Shown here one piece after another: positions 8,764 through 19,746 of a stretch of 42,392 bases of DNA. Source of the stretch: Mastigamoeba balamuthi (Eukaryota; Evosea; Mastigamoebida; Mastigamoebidae). Location: contig CACRSC010000002.1 of assembly GCA_902651635.1 (NCBI GenBank), positions 732,472 through 774,863 of the forward strand, read 5' to 3'. A model generated the notes under the pieces. It did not search any database. It was not told the DNA's origin and saw only the letters and a list, made by a program, of their open reading frames with translations. The first letter of the stretch is position 1. Every line of letters begins with the position of its first letter. The translations under genes and the position numbers were made by a program.

Positions 8764-11221
8764 TCACTGCCGCGTGGCCTGCAGCGCCCTGAGCGCCGCC
8801 GCGGCCGTCTGCACGTCGATGTCCTCGACCTCTCCGAGCACGCCCTGCACCGCCGCCTCGTCGACGGGCGAGGAGATCCCGCTGAGCCTGCGCAGCGCCC
8901 GCACAGCCGCCTCGAACTTCTCGCCCGTCGCCCCGGCGCCCAGCACACGTATCGCGCTCACCGCCTCCTGCACGACCGCCGCGTCCGCCGGCCCCGCAGC
9001 CGCTCCCTCAGGCCCCTCGGGCCCCTCGGGCCCCTCGGGCGCCGCCAGCCCCGCGATCGTGCGCGCCAGCCTGCTGGCCACCATCACCGCGTCCTCGTCG
9101 TCGACGCCGTCGCCCGTGCGGCCCTCGCGGCCCTCGCGGTGCCCGCGCTTGCTGTCGCTGTGGTGCCGGTGCCTGTGGTGCCTGTGCTTCCTCGCGCGCG
9201 GCGTCGCCGACTCGGAGCTCTTGTCGCGCGGCGAGGAGCCCTCCGAGGGCTCGTCCCTGGGCGACCGGGGCGACTCGAGCGGGGGCAGCGACAGCAGCGC
9301 GGGCACCGGGGGCGCTGCGCCGGCGTCGTGGTGGCCCGCCGCTGCAGCGGCACCGATGGCGAAGCGCCCGCACTCGAGGTCCGCGTTGGACTTGGCCCGC
9401 TGCGTCCGCTGCCTCGGCGCCTCGACCGGCGACTCTGCGAGCGACGACGCGCTGCCGACGCTGCACGCGCCGCCCAGCGCCAGCGTCGCGCGGACGACGG
9501 GGATCGCCCCGAAGTGCTGGTCGGCGCTCGACTGCGCCCTGTGCGTGCGCCGCGGGCACTGCGCCCCGGCCTCCGCGACGGGCGACGACGGCGGCGACGC
9601 AGCGACCCCCGAGAGCGCCCGCTGCGAGCTGCCCGAGTTCTCGCGGTGCAGCGACCCGATGAGCGACTGCACGGGGACGCGCGCGACGGCGTCGGCGGCG
9701 CTGTTGGCCCTCAAGGCCCGCAGCGACTCGAGGACGAACCGCTCGTCGCCCGCGCAGCCCACAGTCAGGCGCCCCGCCGAGAGCGTGGCCCTCTGCGACC
9801 GCTGCGCGGCCTCGGGCCTGCAGGCCCTCCACAGCGGGCTCAGCGGCGCGCGGGCCATCGGGCTGTGCGGCGCCGACGCCGACGACACGGGCGACGCCGA
9901 CGACGCCAGCGGCGACGCGCACGAGCTGCTGCCGTCGTCGTCGTTGTCATTGCCCGAGGCCTCGCTGGCGCTGGGCGTCCGCGCGTGGTCGCCGCGGCCC
10001 TTGAACGTCTGCACGAGCCCGACGAGCATGCTCAGTATCGGCGTCTTGCGCGACCCCGACGTCCCCGGCCTCCGCGCCACGTCTGCGTGCTCGTGCGAGT
10101 GCGCCCGCGCGTGCTGCGTCCGTGCGCGCGACGGCGGCGGGGCCGAGTGCCGCGCAGAGTCGGGGCGCTTGGCTGCGCTGCTGGGCTCGGGCGGCGGGCA
10201 CGGGAACGACTCGCGCTGCATCTCGTGCTGCTCGCTCTGCGGCGCCGCGCCCTCCTCGGAGTCGATGCGGCCCGCGGCGAACAGGGCCCGCCTGATCTCC
10301 GAGCGGACCGCCGAAGACACGTTGACCTCGCTCTCGGCGCCGGCCTCGACGAACTTGCGGTAGATGCGCATCGCCTCGAACTTAAGTTCGCGCTGCACAA
10401 AAGTCCGCGGAGCGTCAAAAACGAGTCGCGGGGACGCAGAAGGCTCCGCGGAGCGGCGGCGGGGCTGCGCACGTCTGCGATGGGGCCGAGCGCCATGAAC
10501 CGCGAGGTCTCGTCGAGGAAGTCGATGCACTCGTCCGCGTACTCCTGCGCCATGAACACGCGCAGCCTCTCGCGCGTCGCGGCGTCCGCGAGCACCTGCT
10601 CCAGCGTCGCCCCGTTGTCCGCGAGCCCACTGCGCTGCAGCGCGTCGCTCCGGACCGAGTGCTCGATCTCCGCCCGCGCCCGCGCGTAGAGCGAGCTCGT
10701 GATCCCCGCGGACTCCGCGGAGCCCGCACTCGCGTACGGCGGCGGCGCGGCCTGGCATCCCGGCGTGACGTCCCTCCTCGAGGGCGTCCTCTTGAGCGCC
10801 TGCTTCAGAATCGACGGGTCTGCGTGCGTGGCGTCGGAATCGGGAAACTAATCGGGAAAATTCGAAGCCCGCGGACCTGCGGAGGCGAGAGCGGCGAAGC
10901 GTCGCGGGCGGCGCGGGTCCGAGAGCAGCGAGTCGTCGACGGCCGACGAGGGCGTGTTGTGGCGGACGAGGGCGGGCGGGGGCCCGCGGGCCGAGAGCGG
11001 TACGGCGGCGAGGAGCTCTGCGATCGGGAAAATGCGCTAAGGGTGCAATAAAGGGAAAACGGACTGCACGCCAGCGGGAAAAACTGCCAGAAAGAAACGT
11101 GCGCGGCACTGGGGGCGCGGGGGGCGGGGCGGCGGGCACCTGGGGGCGGCCCGAGGCCTAGCCAGCAGTCCCCGACAGTCTCGCGCCGGCGGGAGGTCAG
11201 GGGAGGGACTGCGGAGCACAT
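8764..11221 (-). CDS. RGS-domain protein
   Basis: Minus-strand exons 11221-11140, 11017-10877, 10819-10473 and 10392-8764 join in frame to 732 residues. The RGS (regulator of G-protein signalling) fold spans the third intron. Before it comes the helix containing LADAATRERLRVFMAQEY and an ECIDFLDETSRF stretch, after it AMRIYRKFVEAGAESEVNV and an IRRALFAAG helix. These match the family pattern of a short LFxxFLxxE helix followed by IYxxFIxxxAxxEVN. RGS proteins speed GTP hydrolysis by G-alpha subunits on the cytosolic face of membranes. The remaining ~540 residues are Ser/Pro/Ala-rich and probably disordered, with two related T-x-R-A-x-S-x-A-D motifs and a GPE tandem repeat. The C-terminal ~80 residues look helical. 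No DEP, PDZ or kinase domain is seen. The first exon boundary is the least certain; the domain itself is clear. Confidence 0.86.
9011..9040. repeat. 9-bp tandem repeat coding Gly-Pro-Glu
   Basis: Repeats of ggcccctcg inside the RGS gene encode (GPE)n on the minus strand. It is a likely site of length variation within the disordered tail. Confidence 0.8.
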
Positions 11222-11844
11222 GGGAGGTGCACTGCACAGAACAACGCAGGACAGTATCAAGACTGCCTTGATTTCTGAATCGAAGTGGATAAAATCGCCG
11301 GTCAGATTCTCAAACTGAGCAAACGGTGCGGTGTTGCTTGGCCGTTTTTCCTTGGTGATTCCGGAACCCAACACTGGATCTTCGGCATCGTATCTCCTCC
11401 GCAAGATGGTCTGTTCAGAGGCTGGCTCGCCGCATTTCCATAGCTGGAAAGATTCACCCGGAGTTGTTCGAGAATCTGCGACGAGAAACGGGGATCCCTG
11501 TCAGGGCTCGGCAAGAATGTTAAGTTTGTGCCCAACTAGTAATCACTTGTTGTTAGCAACTATTCTTAAAATGTCATAGATATTTCGATATTATCGATAT
11601 ATTTCACTTTGTTGATGGTTACTGTGTTATCAAACTGTTCCTTTTCCTCTGAGAAGGGGCTTCTTTGCCTTCTGCCAGTCCTTGCTTCTCATATTCATCT
11701 ACCTGGGGGTACCTCTTCTGCAACATCTCTGCTCGTTAATGTGTGGCACATTCAACTATACTGCATCCAGAGTTGGAAGATATTCATGAAGTTTTCACAT
11801 TAAATTGATCAGTTATAAGCCGTATGAATTGTGACTAGATGCCA
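11222..11844. other. Upstream region of the RGS gene
   Basis: Non-coding DNA upstream of the RGS start, shifting from GC-rich to AT-rich at about 11500. I see no gene; several short frames with no codon bias occur. The promoter of the RGS gene should be at the proximal end. Confidence 0.45.
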
Positions 11845-12900
11845 GCTGCGATACTGAGTAGAATAGAATAGAATTATGGTCACCCATTCTGCTACCAGTG
11901 AGGATTAAGCCATTTGGGTATGTTAATCTCTTCTGTGTTGGCTGCTTGGGAGGAGCGCTGTTTGGGGGGTTTTATGTTGCACTGCCTATCAGTTTCTGTG
12001 GGTTCTGTTATTATCAGAGGTTTCGTGCTTTTGGTGGTGTTTCTGCTCCTTTTTGCGGGGTGGAATGTGTCTGGGCAGTTGAAGGGTGATTTGGGGGTGT
12101 CTCGTGGGATACATCTTCTATGCACTTCGTGTGCTAGCAGGTTGTCTTTGTGACTCATGTTGTCTAGCCAGTCTCGCATAGTGGCGACCCACTCTGCTTG
12201 TATTTTTGTTGTTGCTCTGATCATCTGTCCTTACTCAGGCCCCGTAGGCTATAGTGTATTGAAGGAATGTGATGTCCTTGAATTTGTTTGCTTGGATGTG
12301 CACCCATCGTTTCAGTTCCTGGGGTTCAGTGCCTATTATATTGGCTATCTTCGATCATCATTCGAGCTGGGAGCATTCCCAATGTTGGTGGGCCAGAGAG
12401 TCTGCTTTGACAGTACAGAAGGGGCACCACGGATCGCTTAGTATAGCCTAGTGTGTGCTGCTAGCTCTTTTCATGATTTCTGCAGAGTGAGTATGTGCAC
12501 ATTTTTTGTGTGTCCTGTAGGTGCCCATGAGGACTTGGTGCCACCGGAGGCCTTCCATGCATTGTGCCTGTTTCCTGGTTGCTTTGTTGATGAGGACTGG
12601 TGGTATTTTAAATTTTTGCCACTAATTCTTCTACTTTACACTGTTAAAGGTGATGATAGTATCTGACAATTGTTGAAGACTGTGTGGAAGTTGTGGGTGG
12701 AGCGACTTTCAGCCTCTGACATGAGTTCTCGTATGCTGGCAAGGTCTGTCCCCCAAAGTGGGTGACCGGGTTCATAGCATCTGTCCGTAGTTAGGGCCTC
12801 TTGAACTAGTCTATCCGCCTGTGCCTTCAGTCAGGAGATCTGTGTTGCTGTATTATTCAGTATTTAGAGGGCACAACTATTCATTCAGTTACCGAGCCCT
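11845..12900 (-). mobile_element. Degenerate non-LTR (LINE) retrotransposon, 3' part
   Basis: The minus strand carries broken coding segments. One, near 12410-12340, contains CPFC followed by H and C in the spacing of the zinc-knuckle found after the reverse transcriptase of many LINEs (C-x2-C-x8-H-x4-C). Upstream segments resemble the end of an RNase H/linker region (12900-12660). Downstream, an open stretch (12224-11892) ends in a stop next to a conserved tail box and an (ATTCT)n repeat on the coding strand. In-frame stops and at least one frame change show that it is dead. No reverse transcriptase core remains in the window. The tail matches the fragment at 4465-4530, so the family has more than one copy. 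Confidence 0.7.
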
Positions 12901-13140
12901 AATTCCTGTCCCTGTATCTCTGCCAAGACAGTTGGGGGTTGGCCAGTGGGTACAGTGGGATATCACGGGCAGTAGAGTGGGATGATGGCCAAGTACCCAG
13001 GTGTAATCTGTGCCGTTAACTTCGTAAGGTGCCAAACCCAAACCTTTACTTCAACTTTGGACACAATACAGACATGCCTTATGGCGTGTGATAGCAACCA
13101 ATGCTAATTCACACACTTAACTGAGCTTATCACTCGTTCT
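12901..13140. other. Spacer between LINE remnant and F-box pseudogene
   Basis: AT-rich sequence with no recognisable feature apart from the decayed edge of the retrotransposon and the presumed 3' flank of the pseudogene. Confidence 0.4.
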
Positions 13141-14818
13141 TTATTTCCACAACGTAAGAAGTCCGGAAGAATTAATGAGTAAGCGCATTCCTTTCTGAGT
13201 GCATGCCAGAGCAGTGTCACGCGATAGAGACTCATGCTTGCTGATGGAAAACGACCATCCTCTGTGTGCACTCATCCATGAGAATATTTCAGGCAAGCGG
13301 ATGGCTTGATCTGCCTGTATGAGCCACAGTCCAACTGACTTGGCATTGCTGAGGTGGTCAAGAACCTCCTGCAGCTCTTCGGGAGCCATAGGAATGCGCA
13401 ACTCCACATTCTCAAGGTGCTCAGCCACCTTGAGGAAGTCGAGAACAGACGGGAACTGATTGCTTTGTCTGGTACACTTTAAATTGATGAGGCTCAGGCA
13501 AATTGGGTTCTTCAGAATGGCAGATGGAACCTCATCGGACTTCAGTGTCGTCAATTTGGCTCCAGAGACCTCATCTGTAGCGGGGCCCAGATAGCTTTTT
13601 TTAATCTTCAGAACACTGAGATTTGGCAGACACGTGCAGATAACAGTTGCAAGATCGTGTTCCCGGATTTTGGAGATCACCAGAATTTTCAATGAGGGGC
13701 TCATCTTAAGAAACTGACTGAAGATATTCAGGCTTTGGGGTTCCTGTTCATACATTAGATTGGCTATGAATGCCTTCTTCAATGCCAGTGGACATACTCT
13801 TGGCTGAGCAGCAACACAAGCATGGGCAGCATCGCGATCAATCATACGGTCAAACTCATTGATTCCAGGGCAATAGGTCAATGCGTACCCCATTTCCAGT
13901 GGACTACAGCGTCCTCCGATAGCTTCCAATCGTGGGAACTGCAATGACAGCAGAGAGCCAAACAGGGCCCCAGTCATGTTCATAGTGCCCAGGAAACACA
14001 CCGAGGATTCTCACGTTCTGAAAGGCATGGTGGCCAGTGAACTGCAGGCTTTCCTCGAGATCCTCAATGTGGACCCAACTGAGCTTTTCCAGGCGAAGGG
14101 AGCAGCCCAGCTCTGCAAAGGCAGTAGCAATACCAAATTGGCTTTCGAACTTTTCATTGCATTGGAAGGTAACGAGGCCTCTTCCGCGTTCCCTGAGGAA
14201 ACTCCTGAACGCCGGCATGTCACAGACCTTCCGAACCTTCAGAGACACCAGTGACTTAAGTCCTACAAGGGCAGCCCATGCAGCTGGCCCCATCACGACG
14301 TCACCGACATCTAGTTTTCTCACGGAGGACAGGGCAGATAGCGAGTGACTGAGGGTCTCAGCGTCCAGGTACAGCAGTTCGTCTCCCAATGCATCAGTCA
14401 GAAACTTAGCACTTCGAATAGCAGATGCTGCAGGGGAGGATGCCAGCGACCGTAGTTTTGACGAAGTGGGATCGACAGTGATACTGCGCCACAGCTCAGG
14501 GGACGAGCACATTGCGTGAGCAGCACGGCACACGCAGGCGAATTCGCACAGAGAGCCAGGGTCCAACAGCGGCAGGATGCCCTCAGCAATTAGGGCTTGA
14601 GGCAGGCACTCGAACAGTGTCGGCCTGTGGGCCTTGGTTGTGGATAACTCATTGAGACCGGCACAGAACCGACTATTGCCAACGCATTGGGTGGGGAAAT
14701 GCAAGGGCAGCAAAACCTCGTTGGCCAGAGTCCTGCACGAGGGGCAGAGACGGCACATCAAACGGGCCAGTTTGCTCTTGAGGGCCACCAGCTCTGCATC
14801 GACGACCGGTGAAGCCAT
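13141..14818 (-). pseudogene. F-box protein paralogue broken by a frameshift
   Basis: Two overlapping minus-strand frames together cover the whole length of the single-exon F-box gene at 29565-31298. The first frame (14818-13904) has the Cys-rich N-terminus, the F-box (LFECLPQALIAEGILPLLDP and what follows) and the leucine-rich middle. Near 13985-13998 similarity jumps to the second frame, which runs to the stop at 13141. Compared with the intact paralogue, two bases are missing just after the codons for RILG. If translated, the product would end some 25 residues later with an unrelated tail. Long stretches on both sides of the break are well conserved, so the lesion is recent, or it is a sequencing error; no splice signals sit there to remove it. 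Confidence 0.72.
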
Positions 14819-15498
14819 TACGGAGGCCTGAACGAATGCAACCCTTGGGAGGTGTTATGAGATTTTTGGGTTCAACTGATTCCTGTTGGGCAAATCTTGG
14901 CGAATTTATCTACGAGCCACGGTTCTCGACAGTCAACCAATGCCTTGTGTCATTTGATCCTTTTTAGCACTACGTGCCGGGCGGACTGCTTCCTCCTCAG
15001 GCCCCGGGCTGTGCTGAGCTACATCTATCGTCGAGCTGTTCGGGCTTCACGGGAGAAGGGGCTGCATCACAGAGCAGATGCTCTCACACGCTCTGAGAGC
15101 CCGAGTGCATGGACGAGGCCTGCGATTACGACCCAGAGCCTTTTCGACTGCGCCCCGTTCTGCCTGAGCTCGTGTTTCCAGTTCGGCCAATGCGACACCG
15201 GTGCTAAGCGCCACACAGAAACTGAATACGACCAACTGCTCACGGGTCGCCACTGCACTGGGGCCACGAGAGCAGCGCCAGAACAGCCAGAAGTCGACGC
15301 AGAGAGAGAGAGAGGAGAGAGAGCAGGACAAACTTCTCAGAGCAGACAGCGTGTGTCTGGTTCTCCGTACTGCGTTGTTGAAAATCACTTGAATGATACG
15401 GGGTTGTTGGGCTTAGGGTATTCAAACGTTTGCGTGTCCTCGGCTGGCGCGAGTATTCACAGAACCTGTCTGGGCGGGCTCTCGGCGACGTGGTGGTG
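14819..15498. other. Spacer between F-box pseudogene and ABC transporter
   Basis: This spacer would hold the promoter of the minus-strand F-box copy and the 3' end of the transporter gene. A GA microsatellite lies at about 15301-15323. Open frames occur on both strands but lack similarity, splice context and consistent codon bias. Confidence 0.45.
15301..15323. repeat. GA microsatellite
   Basis: A run of AG dinucleotides with one interruption, similar in composition to the tract at 5785-5821. Confidence 0.8.
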
Positions 15499-18400
15499 TC
15501 AGTCGCGCAGCTGGCTGGCGACCATCGCCGCGTAGATGCCGCCCAGCCGCACGAGCTCCTCGTGGGTCCCCAGCTCGGCGACCTTCCCGCCCTCGACGAC
15601 GGCAATGGCGTCGGCCCCGGCGACCGTCGACAGCCTGTGCGCCACGACGATGGTCGTGCGGCCCCCGCGCGCCCTCTCGAGCGCCGCCTGCACGCAGCGC
15701 TCGCTGGCCCCGTCGAGCGCCGCCGTCGCCTCGTCGAGCAGCAGAACGCGCGGGTCCCGCACGAGCGCACGCGCGATGGCCACGCGCTGGCGCTGGCCCC
15801 CCGACAGCGCCTGCCCGCGCTCGCCCACGGGCGTCTCGTAGCCCTGCGGCAGCGCTGCGATGAAGTCGTGGGCGTTGGCGAGGCGGGCGGCGGCCACGAC
15901 CTCGTCGAGCGTCGCGCCCCCGGGCTTCCCGTCGGCGATGTTCTCGCGGACGCTGCCGCTGAACAGCAGGGGCTCCTGGGCCACGAGGCCCACGCGCGTG
16001 CGCAGCCACGCGGGGTCGTAGTCGGACAGCGGGCGCCCGTCGACGGCGACGACGCCGCCAGAGGGCTCGTACAGGCGCTCCAGAAGCGAGACGACTGTGC
16101 TCTTGCCGCTCCCGCTGTGCCCCACCAGCGCAACGGTCGTTCCCGCGCGCACGTGCAGCGAGAACCCGTCCAGCACCCGCGCCGCGGCCCTCGCGCCGAC
16201 GCCGTAGGCGAACTCGACGCCGCGCAACTCAACGTCGCCGGTGAGTTCGCAGTCACGGAGGCCGCCGCTGCGCCCGCAGAGCCCGCGCTCCTCGTCGCGG
16301 GCCCCGTGGACCCTCGGTGAGGGCTCCGTGCCGTCGGGGGCGGGAATGGCGGGCTGTCGGTCGAGCAGCGCGAAGATGTGGTGGGCGGCAGCCACGGCCT
16401 TGGAGTACGAGGGCAACTGGGCTGCCGTGTTGCCGATGGCCATCGCCCCGAACAGGATCCCGTTCAGCGACCGCTGCACCTCCGTGAAGTCGACGCCCTT
16501 GCCCTCGTTCATGAGCCGCGCGCCGTACCAGTAGACGAGGGCGCCCATCAAGAACATCCCCAACTGCGAAAAAACAAAGTCAGTCGAAATACCCAAGTGC
16601 GAAGAGCAGCGCACGTTGTTGATGGCGTCGGCCAGCGAGTGCGTGATGACAGCGCGCTGGCCCTGGCGGGAGGGCACCGCAAGCTCGGACTGGAGGCGGG
16701 CGACGAGGCGGTCCTCGAGATGCAGCGCAGCGACGGTCCGGATGTTCTCGAGGGCCTCGGAGGCGACCCACCCCGCGCGTTCGTAGGCGCGCTGCATGCG
16801 CTGCTGGTGCCCGCTGAGGAAGCGCAGGTCGGCGTACGAGGCCGCCAGCAGGAGGGGCAGCACAGCGCAGGCGGCGAGCGTGAGGCGCCACTCGCCCGTG
16901 AAGCCCACGGCGACGCCGCAGGCGACGCTGGCGAGCAGCTGGATGAGCACAGTGACCTGCTGGCCCGCCAGGCCGTGCACGAGAGTGGCGTCGGTGGCCA
17001 GGCGCGTCGTCAGGACGCCCGTGGTGTTGTGCGGGTCGTCGAACCAGGCGGCCTCCTGCCGCAGGATCGCCTTGAGGCTCTCGAGGCGCAGGAAGAGCCC
17101 CAGCCGCTCGCCGGCGACCTCGATCGCCGAGGTCCCCACCAGCTGCGCGAGACCCGTGACGGCCCCCAGCACCACGAACCCCAGCGCCCACATGTTGATC
17201 TTGTGCCGCGCCCCGTGGTCCTCGGGCGACCCCAGCACTACGAGCAGTCCGAAGAACTCTGCAGTTCGAGGCAGGAAATCAACTGATATGAGCAAGGGGC
17301 AGAAGAAGAGGGGGCTACGCACGGCTGATGATGAGACCCATGAGGGGGAACACGCAGCCCGACACGATCGAGGAGACGGAGGAGACGAGAACGAGGTGCA
17401 GGTCGGGGGCCATGTAGCGGATGGCCCTCGCAATGGTCCCCGCCACAGGGACAGCAACAGTGACAGCGCCCTTGGACCCCTCCTCTTCCGCTGCTACAGC
17501 TGCCACACAGAGCTCCTCTGCCGTGTCCGGGCTCTTGGCGCAGGACGTCTTGCGCTGCGCCGCGGACTTGGCGAGGGCGCTTGCGTTGGCAGACGCGGAG
17601 GGCAGCGACTGCAGGGCGACCATCTCGCTGTAGGCCCCGCCCGCGGCCATGAGGTCCTCGTGGTTGCCAATCTCCTGCACGGCGCCGTCGCGCATGACGA
17701 CGATGACGTCTGCGTGGCGTACCGTCGCGAGCCTGTGCGCCACGACGACGCACGTGCGGCCCTTGGAGGCCCTGTCGACGGCCTCCTGCACCGCCGCCTC
17801 GGCCTCGCCGTCGAGCGCGCTCGTCGCCTCGTCGAACAGCAGCACGCGGGGCCGCGAGACGAGCGCCCGCGCGATGGCCACACGCTGGCGCTGGCCTCCA
17901 GAGAGCTGTGCCCCGCGCTGGCCCGCCGGCGTCGCGTAGCCCTCGGGCAGCGCGCTGATGAACGCGTGGGCGTTGGCGACCGTCGCCGCCTCGACGACGT
18001 CGGCGTCGCGGACCTCTGCGGCCGCGCAGCCGCAGCCCATCGCGATGTTGTCGCGCAGCGTCCCCGAGAACAGCGCGGGCTCCTGGGCGACGAGGCCCAC
18101 GTGGCGGCGCAAGTGGCCGACGTTGAGCTCGCGGACGTCGCGCCCGCCGACGAGCACCTGCCCGCAGCCCTCGGCGACGTCGTAGAAGCGCTCGACGAGG
18201 CCGACGACGGTGCTCTTGCCGCAGCCGCTGGGGCCCACGAGGGCCACCGTCTGCCCCGCGCGGACGCGGAGGCTGAAGTTTCGCAGGACCGTGGCCTCGG
18301 GGCGCCCGGGGTAGGCGAACGTCACGTTGCGGAACTCGATGTCGCCGCCGATGGGCGGGCAGTCGCCGGTCTGCGCCGAGGGGTCGATGGCGGACCGCCT

Positions 18401-19746
18401 GTCGATGATCTCGAAGATGGCCCCCGCAGCCGCTGTGGCGCCGCCGAAGTTGGCCATCACAGGGCCCAACATCGAGAGCGTCATGGCGCCTGAAAAAACC
18501 AAGTCATTTATCGACTTGAAAAAAAGGACGAGGGTCTTACTGTTCATAATCGCGAAGAACACGACCAGCGTCTGCCCCGGAGTCATCTCTCCCGACTGGA
18601 CGAGCGTGGACCCGTACCAGAATGCCCTGCAGGAACCCAGTTGTGAGTCGGGGGACTACCGAAGGCAGGAGAGAGGCGCAGCGTACAGGGCGAACGACGA
18701 GAAGAGGACCAGGAACGTCATACCGAACGAGGAGCCGATGAGGACGCCCTTCTTGTATCCCGCGCGCACGCAGTCCTCGAGGTGCCGGGCGTACTTGGCG
18801 AGGCAGGGGCGCTGCAGCCCGAGGGCGATGGTCGTCTTGATGCCCGCGATGTACTCCTGGGCGACCTCGCCGGCCTTTGCATAGGCGTCGCTCGAGGCCG
18901 TGCTGAACTTGTTGAGCAGCATGACGAACACGCCGAACGATGCGGCGATGGGCGGCACGCAGGCGATGAGCACGAGGGTCATCTTCCAGCCGCTGACGAG
19001 GCCCACGACCAGGCAGCTCACAAACTGCGCGATGCCGAGGAAGAACAGCCCCACCTGCTCGTTGATCCCCTCGGTGATCTTCTGCACGTCCCCGATGCGC
19101 GACGTGAGCTCCCCTGCGCCCGGGCAACGCGGTTAGAAGGTCCGGGCTCCCACCACAATCGATTGATTCGTAAGTGGTGGAGTAGAGGACCGCACCAGTC
19201 TTGTGCGAGTCGAACCAGGCCATCTCCTGGCTCAGCGTCGAGCGGAACAGGGCGGCCCGGATGCGGTTGGCCTGGCGCTCGGACGACACGGTCAGCGCCG
19301 CCGAGAACAGGAACCGCAGGACAAAGGCGGCGGCGCCGACGTAGAGCGTCTTGAGGGCCGCGTCGTCGATCTTGGACTGGTCCGCCGCCCCCGCGCTGCC
19401 ATCGGACCCCGCGTGCACGACAAAGGCGTCGGTCATCGAGCCCATGAGGGCGCAGAGCAGCGCCGGGGTGACGCCGTTGGCCACCGCGCTGGCGACGCCG
19501 ACGACGACGAGCAGCGCGTCGAGGTTGTCGGCGAACCTGTAGAGCTGCCAGTACCTCACGCTGCGCAGCACGCCTGTCAGTCGCAGAGCCACCACGGGCA
19601 CCGAGCGGGGGGCACCTCTTGGGCGTGGCGTTCTCCGCAGGGGCGGCGGCAGCGCTGGGGGCGACCTCGACGACCGTGTCGACTGTGATCTCCTCCACGG
19701 GGGGCTCAGGGCCGCTGGGGGCCTCGCAGGGCGTCTCGCTGATCAT
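15499..19746 (-). CDS. Full ABCB-type (P-glycoprotein-like) ABC transporter
   Basis: Seven minus-strand exons (19746-19616, 19560-19196, 19113-18687, 18626-18541, 18489-17323, 17258-16615, 16563-15499) join in frame to 1294 residues, the usual length of a full ABCB exporter. The order is TMD1-NBD1-TMD2-NBD2. NBD1 has Walker A GPSGCGKST, Q-loop VAQEPALFSG, signature LSGGQRQRVAIARAL, Walker B RVLLFDEATSALD and an H-loop VVAHRLATV. NBD2 has GHSGSGKST, VAQEPLLFSG, LSGGQRQRVAIARAL, RVLLLDEATAALD and VVAHRLSTV. Both ATP sites look catalytically complete. Such pumps export hydrophobic compounds or lipids at the plasma membrane. An acidic N-terminal leader of ~45 residues precedes the first helix. 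Intron 2 carries an AATCAATCGATT motif. Two 51-nt introns (18540-18490 and 16614-16564) are in frame and free of stops. The first junction is uncertain: shorter introns of 28 or 42 nt are also conceivable, but the 55-nt choice fits phase and size. Confidence 0.92.

Noticed and set aside
12157-12666. Plus-strand frames with hydrophobic peptides
   Set aside because: They are antisense to the LINE remnant, whose zinc-knuckle coding makes better sense of the sequence.
19573-19615. 28- or 42-nt first intron in the ABC gene
   Set aside because: The 28-nt option keeps frame but is far shorter than any other intron here, and the 42-nt option breaks phase. The 55-nt option fits both.
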